DNA from: Eubacteriales bacterium
GTDB lineage: Bacteria; Bacillota; Clostridia; Lachnospirales; Lachnospiraceae
Reading direction: 5' to 3'
DNA: 64,000 bases
Assembly (NCBI GenBank): GCA_030524175.1
Contig: JAUNHC010000026.1
Coordinates: forward strand, 16,491-80,490
Under the pieces are notes generated by a model. It had not been told where the DNA came from. It saw only the letters and a program-made list of their open reading frames with translations, and made no database searches. Every line of letters begins with the position of its first letter. Position 1 is the stretch's first letter. The position numbers were made by a program, and so were the translations under genes. This document shows, piece by piece, positions 46,425-54,848 of this stretch.

Positions 46425-48410
46425 CTAGGACATAATGGAATCTTTATCAAGCAGGACCATATAATCATCTTCATCTGGAAACTGCTCAGGAGATAGGTCT
46501 GATGGCTCTGCAGGCTGCTCTGGTGCGCCATTGTATGAACGGCTGGTAGTAGTATGGCGTTTTGTGTCTTCAGCTGTGGAGAATCCAGTGGTCTGTTTCT
46601 TCTTTCTGACTGGGTTCCTGACTTTAGGGACTGTAGGGGTATAATCAAATTCAGCCATTTGTTCTTCACGCCAAGCCGGAATATGGTTAGATGCTTTACG
46701 CTTAACCAGTTTTTTTGCCTCCGGATGCAGCGAATAATCATATTTTTGTGCCTTGAGGACTTTTTGACCACGGAGGATAATCAGTTCCTCATCCAAGGGG
46801 AGGCGTAATACTTCATCAGGTGTGAGAACGGCACGCTTCCCTATGGATTCTGTCTTCCGGTATTCTGGAGTATAATCCGACACACGCCAAGAATTTAGTT
46901 GCTTAGCTTCGCTGGAGACATTCACCGAGGCAATACCGGTACGGTCACTGATAAACTGTGCCGTAATGGGATCTGTACAGCCTAAAAAGACTGTGGAATC
47001 ACAATTCCCTAGAATTTCCTGCCAGGCATTGAATGGATATCGGTTCTGCATCTGTGGCAAGTTCTGAAAAATGCAGCTGATACTGATGGCACGGCTACGG
47101 ATAACCGAAATTTTAGTTGGCAGATCTAAAATTGTACCACTCGCTGCCCCCAACTCGTCTGCCAGTATGTGTACCGGCACTGGAAGGGCACCACCTTCGC
47201 CATGTGTATCTGCATAACGAACGAGCTTAATGAAAATAAAACTTAAAAACAGGGACGACAGGAAGTCAAAGCTGTGATCCTGGTCACTGACAATACAGAA
47301 GTATGCACATTTTTCCCGACCGGGTAGTGTTAAATCAATTTCGTCGTAGGCTGTAATCTGACGGATAATCTTATTTTGAAAAATCTGCAGCCGGGAACCC
47401 AATCCAATAATGACGCCGCTCCGCACAGTTTCAGAGGCCTGTTTATAGATGCAGTAGGGAACTTTGGCCGGATGCGCAACCGGGAGCAGGTCAAATAGTG
47501 CATTTAGTTCCTTCTCAGAACTCATGGTCAGGAGTTTATAGACCTGTCCAATATTTTTTGCCTCCGGTGGAAATCCCTGTTCTACATATAATACTAATGC
47601 CTTCAGGAGATTAAGTTCTGCGTTATCCCAGAAATGGTCTCCTTTTCCGGCTCCCGTATTTTGAATAATGACGTCACAAAATATCTGTGCCATGGTTTCT
47701 TGGCCCTCAATTTCACAAAGGCAATTCCAGCTGTCCGAGTTTTCAGGATTTACAAGGTTGAATACTTTGACGGTATATCCCTTATTTTCCAGATAAACAG
47801 CCAAATCCTCATACAATTCTGATTTGGGGTCAGTCAAAATCAAACTCTCGCCCCGGGCAACACATTGAAAGACAGCGTTTCTTACATAAGCTCGGGATTT
47901 CATGGAGCCAGATGCCCCGTATACCGCAATATTGCGGTTCATTCTCGTCTTCTCCGGAAGGCAGACTGCCTTATTCCCTATTTTTCCAAGGATAATTCCT
48001 TTGGTCTTTGAAACATTGTCTACCAGTTTAAGTATTTGATACATTTCAGCCGGAGTCATGAATCCGGACGTACCGTAGGTGCCCTTTGCGGAATAGCTCA
48101 GATTCCGTTCTCTGTCTGGGACACCCCCATTCCGGTCATATCCCATCCGCAGGAATAAAAACAAGAATAACGCAAAAGCCGCAAAGCATATCAGTATCCC
48201 GTAAATATTGTAAGGATACCAGGTAAGTGCTTGAAAGCAGACATCCGGCTGTATAGATGGAATGACTGGGCTTGTCCCATTCCCCGGAAGGTTTCCGGCA
48301 TCTGTCCAGATTTGGTAGTTATGGATAAATTGTGTGATGTATCCTCCAAGATAGAGGATACACCCGATGATTGGAAAGATAAAAACTACTTTCCATTTAT
48401 GGTGGCTCAT
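46425..48410 (-). CDS. VirD4/TraG-type coupling protein
   Basis: 661 residues from ATG 48410 behind GGGGG. Two N-terminal membrane helices (about 5-25 and 50-70), then the ATPase: Walker A GASGSMKSR near 170, which has Met where Gly is usual, as in other Firmicute TraG proteins, Walker B HILADELGA near 415, and the RAISISCIFQNLPQMQ motif. It brings the relaxase-DNA complex to the channel. The C-terminal 80 residues are polar and disordered. Overlaps the upstream gene by 14 bases. Confidence 0.93.
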   Translation of the reverse strand: MSHHKWKVVFIFPIIGCILYLGGYITQFIHNYQIWTDAGNLPGNGTSPVIPSIQPDVCFQALTWYPYNIYGILICFAAFALFLFLFLRMGYDRNGGVPDRERNLSYSAKGTYGTSGFMTPAEMYQILKLVDNVSKTKGIILGKIGNKAVCLPEKTRMNRNIAVYGASGSMKSRAYVRNAVFQCVARGESLILTDPKSELYEDLAVYLENKGYTVKVFNLVNPENSDSWNCLCEIEGQETMAQIFCDVIIQNTGAGKGDHFWDNAELNLLKALVLYVEQGFPPEAKNIGQVYKLLTMSSEKELNALFDLLPVAHPAKVPYCIYKQASETVRSGVIIGLGSRLQIFQNKIIRQITAYDEIDLTLPGREKCAYFCIVSDQDHSFDFLSSLFLSFIFIKLVRYADTHGEGGALPVPVHILADELGAASGTILDLPTKISVIRSRAISISCIFQNLPQMQNRYPFNAWQEILGNCDSTVFLGCTDPITAQFISDRTGIASVNVSSEAKQLNSWRVSDYTPEYRKTESIGKRAVLTPDEVLRLPLDEELIILRGQKVLKAQKYDYSLHPEAKKLVKRKASNHIPAWREEQMAEFDYTPTVPKVRNPVRKKKQTTGFSTAEDTKRHTTTSRSYNGAPEQPAEPSDLSPEQFPDEDDYMVLLDKDSIMS

Positions 48411-49467
48411 GCAAAAACCCCCTTCTGAACTTTTGAAAGTCAATACTGGAATATTGGAGGCCGGTTCCCAGATATTCCTTTAGGACCGGCATCTGGAAGT
48501 CAAATGCAATAAGCACTCCATGATAGCCAAACAGTTTCAGCGCAGTATTGAACTTATTAATGCGTATCATGTCAAAATCATATGCAAACAGCACGACATC
48601 GCCATTTGAAGTCATAGCATCATGTTCGATTGTGAGCTGTTCATTGGAAGATAGTAAATCGGAACCCAACAGCCGATTGAGTTTTTGCTGCATTTTTGTG
48701 TCGCACAGTAGTTTTAGGAGAGCTTCGCCTTCCAATGTATTCGGGATATAATGAAAATGCCCATAAGAAGTATCCAGCATAAATAAGGATTTTTTATACC
48801 CTCCGGTGCTGGTCAGAAGGCGCAGTGCTGTATCCATATTACGGCCAAGCATAATACCACGGACTTCAGGAGGGCAATGGTACGGGTTCCCTCTCAAGTA
48901 ATACTGCAGGAAGGCATTGACACGTATTTCGGTGCGGTATTCCCATTTTAATAAAGCGCAGCCGGTATTATAGAGTACATAAGCACGCTTTTCTGTTAAA
49001 AGGATACCAATACTGCGGGAATTCCGAATCTTTGTAGTATCCGGTCCAAGCTGTTTGATTTCCCGTGAGGAATAAAACAGCGGAAAATTTTGCATATTGA
49101 CGACTGAAATTGAAGACCCGGAAGAAAAAAGGGCCGGCTTCGCATCTGGATAAATAGGGATGCCGGCATGGTATAGTGTAATATAGGCTTCTGACTTTTG
49201 GTGAAGCCGTATCCGTCTGGCTGGTTCCGAACGGATCTGGTTGGTTTCTGTGTTTCCTGTCAGATAAAAAGCAAAGCGGGCAGGATTATCCTGAAGCAGC
49301 ATTTCCTTAGATTTTTTTGTCAATCGGTATCCACGCAGTTTATCCCGGCAATGGATGCGGATTAGTTTTTCAGCTTTTAGCTGGGTAATTACTTTTTCTG
49401 CATAGGCCTGACTGGGGATCAGCCTGCTTAATTGGTCTGCAGGGAACTCTCCGCTTAGTGCCGTCAT
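48397..49467 (-). CDS. Replication-relaxation (Replic_Relax)-type protein, candidate relaxase
   Basis: 356 residues from ATG 49467. The N-terminal winged-helix part (PADQLSRLIPSQAYAEKVITQLKAEKLIRIH) and the later GIPIYPDAKP and FDMIRINKFNTALKLFGYHG segments fit the Replic_Relax family (PF13814), found next to VirD4 in Firmicute ICEs and proposed as replication or relaxase proteins. No other relaxase is seen in the window. The frame is open about 45 codons further upstream (PHLPEFNPSTESDG ...) without a standard start, so the true N-terminus is unsettled. It precedes traG with overlap. Confidence 0.6.
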   Translation of the reverse strand: MTALSGEFPADQLSRLIPSQAYAEKVITQLKAEKLIRIHCRDKLRGYRLTKKSKEMLLQDNPARFAFYLTGNTETNQIRSEPARRIRLHQKSEAYITLYHAGIPIYPDAKPALFSSGSSISVVNMQNFPLFYSSREIKQLGPDTTKIRNSRSIGILLTEKRAYVLYNTGCALLKWEYRTEIRVNAFLQYYLRGNPYHCPPEVRGIMLGRNMDTALRLLTSTGGYKKSLFMLDTSYGHFHYIPNTLEGEALLKLLCDTKMQQKLNRLLGSDLLSSNEQLTIEHDAMTSNGDVVLFAYDFDMIRINKFNTALKLFGYHGVLIAFDFQMPVLKEYLGTGLQYSSIDFQKFRRGFLHEPP

Positions 49468-49572
49468 CTCAAGCAGCAGATAACGAATCGTATTTGTATG
49501 AATAGATGCATCACTCCTTAAAAAATACCCATCAGACTCCGTACTTGGGTTAAATTCTGGTAAATGAGGTAC

Positions 49573-49601
49573 AAAAAAACACGGATTAAACAGCTCCCGT
49601 G
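49573..49601 (-). terminator. Terminator after DUF6100, copy 1
   Basis: CACGG/CCGTG arms (49601-49597 with 49584-49580) and seven T on the minus strand, between the DUF6100 gene and the Replic_Relax gene. Copy 2 has the same hairpin at 61175-61203. Confidence 0.75.
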
Positions 49602-49638
49602 CGATGTTTTACCTATGTCTGCAAATTCCTCAAAAAAT

Positions 49639-50304
49639 TCAGGAAATTTCCGACAGGGTAGAGATACGTTTTTTCTCCTGTTTCAGCCATTCCGGAAAGT
49701 CTGATTTGTCCATGATATGTACCGAGGTATAATCTGCATCTTCCAACCGCGATGTATGATAAGAATCACAGAATAGTCCGCTGTCATCCCGTAGTACAAA
49801 TGGTGATATCGTATCTAAAATTTGCTTGAATTCTAAATTATCGTAGTCCCGGATGCGCCTTAATGGAAGATGCTGATCATAAATCTGAATAAAACAAACG
49901 ACACAGTTTTCAAAAACAGGAAGGGAATCATGTTCCAGATATTCCTTCAGCGCAAAATGAAGAGGTTCATTAATAAAACCGATATTCACATGTGCTTTTC
50001 GTTTAGGCAACAGACCGGGAAGCCGTATAGTCAATATTCCCTTATCATTTTGTATTTGTATTCCATGTACTTTTGTAGCTTTTTCCATGTATTCTGTTTT
50101 ACTGACAATGCCTGTTGCATAGATTAGATTGCGAAGCTGGCACGCAATATGTTCGGCTCTTAAGGCAGCATCTGTACTAAGCTCTTCATAATTTGTAGGA
50201 TACTTCGGAATATCTGTCATTTTCATGGCAAATAATGAGTTCTTCAATTTGTCTGTTTGATCTTCAATCATGCTGATTCGCTGTAATACTATCTTTGTGT
50301 CCAT
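49639..50304 (-). CDS. DUF6100-type protein, copy 1
   Basis: 221 residues from ATG 50304, one base after the stop of the upstream gene (TAA-A-ATG), with AGAGAGG as ribosome site. An N-terminal coiled coil (KIVLQRISMIEDQTDKLKNSLF) is followed by helical and beta segments (IQNDKGILTIRLPGLLPKR; VVCFIQIYD). Function unknown; such genes accompany the transfer module of this ICE family. A near twin lies at 61241-61906. Confidence 0.75.
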   Translation of the reverse strand: MDTKIVLQRISMIEDQTDKLKNSLFAMKMTDIPKYPTNYEELSTDAALRAEHIACQLRNLIYATGIVSKTEYMEKATKVHGIQIQNDKGILTIRLPGLLPKRKAHVNIGFINEPLHFALKEYLEHDSLPVFENCVVCFIQIYDQHLPLRRIRDYDNLEFKQILDTISPFVLRDDSGLFCDSYHTSRLEDADYTSVHIMDKSDFPEWLKQEKKRISTLSEIS

Positions 50305-50305
50305 T

Positions 50306-50839
50306 TTACCTCTCTTTCTTTTGGTAGTAGCTGACATGCCCATCAGGATCTACCATGCAGAAGGCCACTACGTTTTGAATGTGTATCTGCATGGCCTGTT
50401 CTTTTGATGAAACGATAACCAGCCGGTTTACATCTGAATCTTTTGTATGGGCAAGAATATGGTTTAGCAGGAATTCCTGTTCAGGTGGGACAGAAATAAT
50501 TTCATAAGCCTCATCATTGGAGAAAAAGTGTATTTTCACCGGAAAGTCCCCGCTTGTGTGATATACCAAAGCCTTCTTGAAATTCAATAAAACCCAGTAT
50601 GCCGAGATCATCTCCCAATCCGGAGTATCGGCTGTATCTACTTTGTCACATAGTAAATTCTTGCTGGAATCATAGTAGATACGACCTTGTTTTATAAGGT
50701 TTTTGATTAGTGCCTTTAAGGATTCGTCCTTCCTTGGAAAGGTTCTGACCACTTGTTCATAAGTGAGGGCGTGATATGTGGTAATGACATGCAGCAATGC
50801 TTCCGCTTCACCACGGTATATTTCATCTCTGGTCTTCAT
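50306..50839 (-). CDS. DUF5697-type protein, copy 1
   Basis: 177 residues. The N-terminal winged-helix-like part (RGEAEALLHVITTYHALTYEQVVRTFPRKDESLKALIKNLIKQGRIYYDSSKNLL) suggests DNA binding; the C-terminal part is an alpha/beta domain (ALVYHTSGDFPVKIHFFSNDEAYEII). It is the first gene behind promoter P2 and its structured leader. Twin at 61908-62441. Confidence 0.75.
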   Translation of the reverse strand: MKTRDEIYRGEAEALLHVITTYHALTYEQVVRTFPRKDESLKALIKNLIKQGRIYYDSSKNLLCDKVDTADTPDWEMISAYWVLLNFKKALVYHTSGDFPVKIHFFSNDEAYEIISVPPEQEFLLNHILAHTKDSDVNRLVIVSSKEQAMQIHIQNVVAFCMVDPDGHVSYYQKKER

Positions 50840-50869
50840 TTCATCTTAACTCCTTTTTGTACTTGTTAT

Positions 50870-50940
50870 TGCACGTACAAAATCACGTGTTCAATACGTG
50901 TGGTTATTAAACGTAATTTTTACGTGTTACTGTACGTGCA
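50870..50940 (-). promoter_or_regulatory. ACGT-rich structured leader of the DUF5697 gene, copy 1
   Basis: Seven ACGT cores lie in about 70 bases. On the minus strand GCACGTACA pairs with TGTACGTGC around two inner hairpins (ACGTA/TACGT and CACGT/ACGTG), giving a three-way junction just before the ribosome site. Copy 2 (62470-62545) keeps the outer stem with one G-U pair and the first inner stem. It may be a regulatory RNA or a site for a DNA-binding protein. Confidence 0.5.
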
Positions 50941-50989
50941 AATTATCTGTATCGGCATATCAGCTGTTTTTCGAGTAACAAAAAAGCAC

Positions 50990-51088
50990 CATCTATGGGT
51001 GCTGAAAAAAGTGAAAACTATAAGCATGGATATTTTAACATGGGTATTTTTCCCTTACAATCGCATGGTCGTGCCAATTTTCTGCCAA
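50990..51088 (-). promoter_or_regulatory. Promoter P2, TTGGCA repeats and early terminator
   Basis: TTGTAA (51060-51055), 17 bases, TAAAAT (51037-51032). Upstream, TTGGCAC-N5-TGCGATTG ends in the -35 box, with another TTGGCA 11 bases higher (51088-51083). About 25 bases after the start site lies a terminator with AGCACC/GGTGCT arms and six T (about 50990-51005), so the transcript is again subject to early termination. Confidence 0.7.
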
Positions 51089-51103
51089 TTGTGGAAAACT
51101 TTA

Positions 51104-51631
51104 TTATTCTGGGAAGAACTTATTTAAAAGATCAAGCGTTTCCTTTGCCGTGAACCCCCAAAGAATGGTGCTGAGAGCCTCGATAGCTGCCCGGCGCTTA
51201 CGGTAGAATGTCCGGTATGAAATGTTGTCAATATGAGGCACCAGTTTCTCTATGATTTCATCAGTGTTTCGCAGCTCTTGAGGACAAAGGAAGGAATAGT
51301 ACAAGATCCAGTAGTATTGCTCTCCATATTTGTGATTACTTCGCAGAAGATCCACGGAAGAGTCCAAAAGTTTCAGCATCTTGTTACTACGTTCGATGCT
51401 CTTCGCCCTTTCCTCAATATTTCCGCCGCCAAGTTCCACCCCGGCAGCATAAATTGAATCTAAGAACTCATCTATGGATGTACCATACTCGATCTGGAAT
51501 TGATTTTCCAATTGGTGAACCACTACTTTCAGGCTGTATGTAGCGTCACGGTATCGTTTCAGAAACTGGTAGGTATCATGGAATCTTGGATCCTCCTCTG
51601 GGCTTGGATAGTTTTTCTGGTATTTAGACAT
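51104..51631 (-). CDS. ArpU/RinA-like transcriptional activator
   Basis: 175 residues, helical. The C-terminal NISYRTFYRKRRAAIEALSTILWGF is the sigma-region-4-like helix-turn-helix seen in ArpU/RinA-type late activators of phages and ICEs. Its position directly upstream of promoter P2 makes it the first candidate for the factor binding the TGGCA repeats. It overlaps the stop of the upstream gene by eight bases. Confidence 0.7.
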   Translation of the reverse strand: MSKYQKNYPSPEEDPRFHDTYQFLKRYRDATYSLKVVVHQLENQFQIEYGTSIDEFLDSIYAAGVELGGGNIEERAKSIERSNKMLKLLDSSVDLLRSNHKYGEQYYWILYYSFLCPQELRNTDEIIEKLVPHIDNISYRTFYRKRRAAIEALSTILWGFTAKETLDLLNKFFPE

Positions 51632-52781
51632 GGCTGTTTCCTCCTTTCAGTTCAATGAATGGCACGTTGGAAAACAGACCAGATGACCCACTATCCGCTT
51701 GTGGTGTAATCCGTAGTTCAAACCGATATGCCATGTTGCCATAGGGGCAGATAATTTCTAAACTATAAATTCCCTTGCAGTCTGAGAATTTAGATAATTG
51801 GTATTTCGCCTTGCTGCACTGACAGCATGGAATCCCTTGCGCCATAAGGAGTTTGGACACTTTGTCCACGAGAAATTCCATGTGTGTTTTTGGAACGCTC
51901 TCATCTTCATCTGAAACGCTAATCTGGCTTGATATATCTGGTTCTTGAACGGCCGCTGGTTCATCCGGCACGTGGATAGGAAGACTGAGAGCCAAAGCAA
52001 CCTCTTCTTTATCAATCATCACATCGCTGATGTTGAACATGGTGGAGAGATAATTCTTCAGATAGATGACACTGCCATGATTTCCAGTAAATGGTATGAC
52101 GGAGAGAAGGTCAAGGTCTTCCAGCTTTTTAAGTATCCGGCATATGGTAGCACGGGACCGTCCCCAGCGTTCGCCCAGTTCACTGTAACTGGTTAATGGG
52201 TTTCCGGTATTGTTGCGGAAGTAGATGACGGGTCCAATATCAGATCCCATAACCTGTGTGTCATTAAATATTGCATGGATCCACAAATCCAGAAGGATAT
52301 CCATCTCCGAACATTTGCCCATGCCAATCAGTTCATGGACTTTGGCTATAGGAAAAAAGAAAAATCCCATATCCTTTTTGCAGGGGTAGCTGTACTGCAA
52401 TGTGGTATTATCTCTTTGCCAATCCAGTATTTTAAACTTCACAAGCTTATTTTTTCCCTGAAGGGAATAAGTGATATAATGCTGGTCTTCAAAGAGCTTC
52501 AGTACAGAGAGAACCTGATGCTGGAAGCGGAAACGAAATTGTTCCCGTAGTTCTGCAATGGAACAAATCCATTCGCCGGCGCCTACCGTGTATGTAATGC
52601 CTTCAATCCTGCGGTGTGAGGTTCGGTAGTTTGCAAAAGAGCAGAGAAGGATGTAATAAAAAAGATAAGAATTTCCATTGGTGCGGATGTTCTTATCTTT
52701 GACTAAAGTGCGTATAAATTCTCGGTATATTCTGCAGCGTGGATAATCCACGAGCTGTTTTAATTCCAATTGGTAATTCAT
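51624..52781 (-). CDS. Winged-helix protein, replication-initiator-like
   Basis: 385 residues from ATG 52781 behind AAAGGAG. The N-terminal 110 residues and a central winged helix (LTSYSELGERWGRSRATICRILKKLEDLDLLSVIPF) recall replication-initiation/organiser or MarR-like proteins of plasmids and ICEs. The C-terminal quarter has a CCQCSKAKYQLSKFSDC segment with four cysteines and may bind metal. It starts the minus-strand unit containing the activator. Its exact function is uncertain. Confidence 0.6.
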   Translation of the reverse strand: MNYQLELKQLVDYPRCRIYREFIRTLVKDKNIRTNGNSYLFYYILLCSFANYRTSHRRIEGITYTVGAGEWICSIAELREQFRFRFQHQVLSVLKLFEDQHYITYSLQGKNKLVKFKILDWQRDNTTLQYSYPCKKDMGFFFFPIAKVHELIGMGKCSEMDILLDLWIHAIFNDTQVMGSDIGPVIYFRNNTGNPLTSYSELGERWGRSRATICRILKKLEDLDLLSVIPFTGNHGSVIYLKNYLSTMFNISDVMIDKEEVALALSLPIHVPDEPAAVQEPDISSQISVSDEDESVPKTHMEFLVDKVSKLLMAQGIPCCQCSKAKYQLSKFSDCKGIYSLEIICPYGNMAYRFELRITPQADSGSSGLFSNVPFIELKGGNSHV

Positions 52782-52831
52782 AGTGGTCTCCTTTAAAACT
52801 TTAATATTCAATAATGTATTTTTATGCTAAA

Positions 52832-52864
52832 ATAGCCTTAGACACGGGTGATGTCTAAGGCTAT
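52832..52864 (-). terminator. Hairpin upstream of the initiator-like gene
   Basis: Perfect 13-base arms (52832-52844, 52852-52864) with a seven-base loop; on the minus strand TTTTAG follows. It may be a leader terminator for the gene starting at 52781 or a stop for incoming transcription. Confidence 0.7.
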
Positions 52865-52869
52865 AGTTA

Positions 52870-53228
52870 AATGATATTTTGCTAATATTTCGGTGTACGA
52901 ACCGGATTCGTATCCATCATTTGCTAAGAGCTTGCTAATTGGATGTCAAAATACTACAGGATATTTGACGGAAATGAGCAAATTACAGAAGAAATAAATT
53001 TGCTCCTAAAGTAAGTTCCCGGCTGGATTTGAGCCTATTGCAGAGGATTAGAACATACGTCAGTTGATTGGGTTGGTTCTACTCCTAAGTGGACGGGGAA
53101 TCGAACCGAATCACTTTAAGTACTCTTAAATATTCTGGTGTTACCTCATTTACAGAGATAAATGAAATAGAATATAGAATCGAACTTGGTTCGATTCTAT
53201 ATTGAATAAATATTAAAAAAGTAAATAA
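52870..53228. other. Noncoding region beside the tRNA gene
   Basis: No gene seen. It holds three TTGCTAA motifs (52879, 52921, 52932), a TACGAA/TTCGTA inverted repeat (about 52897-52913), a T-arm-like sequence on the minus strand (53093-53111, GGTTCGATTCCCC) and the 15-base palindrome at 53171-53203. The content suggests an attachment region. Confidence 0.5.
53171..53203. repeat. Perfect 15-base palindrome containing TTCGATTC
   Basis: Arms 53171-53185 and 53189-53203 with a three-base loop, 26 bases upstream of the tRNA gene. Each arm contains GTTCGATTCT, also present in the T arm of the tRNA. Confidence 0.7.
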
Positions 53229-53300
53229 CTTCCCATAGTTAAATGGAGATAACATGCCCCTCCTAAGGGCAAATTTTCAGTTCGATTCTGAATGGGAAGG
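53229..53300 (+). tRNA. tRNA-Arg (anticodon CCU)
   Basis: 72 bases form a complete cloverleaf with no mismatch: seven-pair acceptor stem (53229-53235 with 53293-53299), D stem GTTA/TAAC with the GG of the loop, anticodon stem TGCCC/GGGCA around CTCCTAA (anticodon CCT), variable AATT, T stem TTCAG/CTGAA around TTCGATT, discriminator G. T8, A14, G18-G19, A21, T33 and the T-loop bases are standard. CCA is not encoded. A terminator follows. The tyrosine integrase just beyond makes it a likely attachment site. Confidence 0.93.
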
Positions 53301-53303
53301 CTT

Positions 53304-53348
53304 AAAACAGCACTTTTAGTAAAAATCAAGGTGCTGTTTTCTTTTTTT
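53304..53348 (+). terminator. Terminator of the tRNA-Arg gene
   Basis: AAAACAGCAC (53304-53313) pairs with GTGCTGTTTT (53331-53340); seven T follow from 53342. Confidence 0.88.
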
Positions 53349-53511
53349 GATATTTATGCATTCTAAATCAATAATATACATATCGCTAATAAAGGAATTG
53401 AACAAATAATTAATATGAAAATATTTTTATTAGCAGAATGTACGAGGAACAAGAATATTAATAATTTTATAAAATTTGAAAATCAGCTCTTTGCTAATAC
53501 TCTGCTAATAG

Positions 53512-54699
53512 CTAATAAATGGTGGGTGAATTTTTTGTATAGAAGGAATATTCAAACAGATCAGCAACATTTTTTCTTCCAGAGTCCAGAATATGGCTGT
53601 AAACATCTGTAATCATTTTAACCTGAGAATGTCCGGTATCACCTTGAATGGATTTAATATCACCATGTGTAATAAGCAATTTGTACGTAACACTTGAATG
53701 ACGGAGACTATGGAATACAACTAATGGCAAATCACATAAGAGCAGATGTTTTCGAAGCCGATCATTGATTACTTTATCCGTGAGTGGATATCCGTAAGAA
53801 TCAGAAAAGACCAAAGGATAATCTGGGGTCAGATAATTTTTAGTATGCTTTGTTTGCTGATAATACAATGCGAGCTGAGCTAGTAAGGTCTTTGGAATAT
53901 ATACATCACGGACACTGGTTTGTGTCTTAGGCGATTTTAAAACAAGAGTAGTTTTAGTAGGGATAGTTGTTTTACTTGGAAATATGTATAGAATGTCATT
54001 TCTGTTTAGTTCATCGATTAAGGTCTTGTCAATCCGAGATAGTTCCTTGGTTATATGGAGCTTTCCTCTGTCAAAATCAATATCATTCCATGTTAATGCT
54101 AAAATCTCGCCTTTTCGCAGAGAACAAGCAAAAGCAAGCTGGATGCAAAGAGAAAGTATAAAATCATCTTTGCAGCTTTCAAGTAGGGTGGATATTTGCT
54201 CTATACTCAAAATACATCTTTGCTTCGTAGAAATTTTGGGGAGCACAATCATTTCTACAGGATTTTTTTCTATGTACTCCCATATATAAGCTCGTTTAAA
54301 AATGCTTTTTAATAATTTATGTATTTTTAGAATTGTATTTGGAGGAACTTCATTTTTAATCACCTTAAAATATTGTTCCAATAGGCGTGGCGTGATAGAA
54401 GTTAAGTAAAGTGGGCCGAGGTGTTTTAAGATATAACTGTTTAGTATAGCTAAATTTGATGAAAAGGTAGAATAGGACCATTTGGTTTTACCATATATAT
54501 CAATGAATTCAGTAACCAAATCTTGAAAAGTGTGGATTACAGATATATGCAAAGAGATGCCTGTTTCTATTATTCTTTTCCTCTTTTCTGCTTCCTCAAG
54601 TGTTTTAAATGTCTCCCATTTTTGCTTCCGCATATTATGTTTGTCTTTGTAGTAATAGACAACAGTGTAGGATAAATTCCTTTTAACAATAGATGCCAT
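53512..54699 (-). CDS. int: Tyrosine-family site-specific integrase
   Basis: 395 residues. N-terminal arm-binding domain (SYTVVYYYKDKHNMRKQKWETFKTLEEAEK), core-binding domain (about 55-150), then the catalytic domain: first Arg in SLRKGEILALTW near 194, HSLRH near 330, GHSQVKMITDVYSHI with the nucleophilic Tyr near 366. All catalytic residues are present. It is of the Tn916/phage type. The gene faces the tRNA-Arg 3' end 211 bases away, the usual arrangement for integration into a tRNA. GCTAAT repeats flank its 3' end and may be arm sites. Confidence 0.95.
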   Translation of the reverse strand: MASIVKRNLSYTVVYYYKDKHNMRKQKWETFKTLEEAEKRKRIIETGISLHISVIHTFQDLVTEFIDIYGKTKWSYSTFSSNLAILNSYILKHLGPLYLTSITPRLLEQYFKVIKNEVPPNTILKIHKLLKSIFKRAYIWEYIEKNPVEMIVLPKISTKQRCILSIEQISTLLESCKDDFILSLCIQLAFACSLRKGEILALTWNDIDFDRGKLHITKELSRIDKTLIDELNRNDILYIFPSKTTIPTKTTLVLKSPKTQTSVRDVYIPKTLLAQLALYYQQTKHTKNYLTPDYPLVFSDSYGYPLTDKVINDRLRKHLLLCDLPLVVFHSLRHSSVTYKLLITHGDIKSIQGDTGHSQVKMITDVYSHILDSGRKNVADLFEYSFYTKNSPTIY

Positions 54700-54848
54700 A
54701 ATAAAATCTCCTTTTTATTTTATAATACATTAATAAAAAATAAAAGTGAATAAAAAATACAATAATGAATAAAATATAATAGTAATAGAAATATATATAA
54801 AATAAACGCAATTATTTATTGCGCTAAAATAAAAAAGGTGGTATTATT

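Larger units (their letters stand above)
49547..51100 (-). repeat. DUF6100-DUF5697 module, copy 1
   Basis: About 1.55 kb that recurs, diverged, at 61148-62700 in the same orientation: terminator, two genes, structured leader and promoter. By eye the proteins match at roughly 85-90 % of positions. At the left end homology stops inside the open frame before the Replic_Relax ATG; at the right end it stops near the end of the ArpU-like gene. Confidence 0.85.

Noticed and set aside
52990-53112. Minus-strand sequence resembling a tRNA 3' end (GGTTCGATTCCCCGTCC)
   Set aside because: The T stem does not pair and no anticodon or D arm can be built upstream, so it is not reported as a tRNA, only as a possible remnant.
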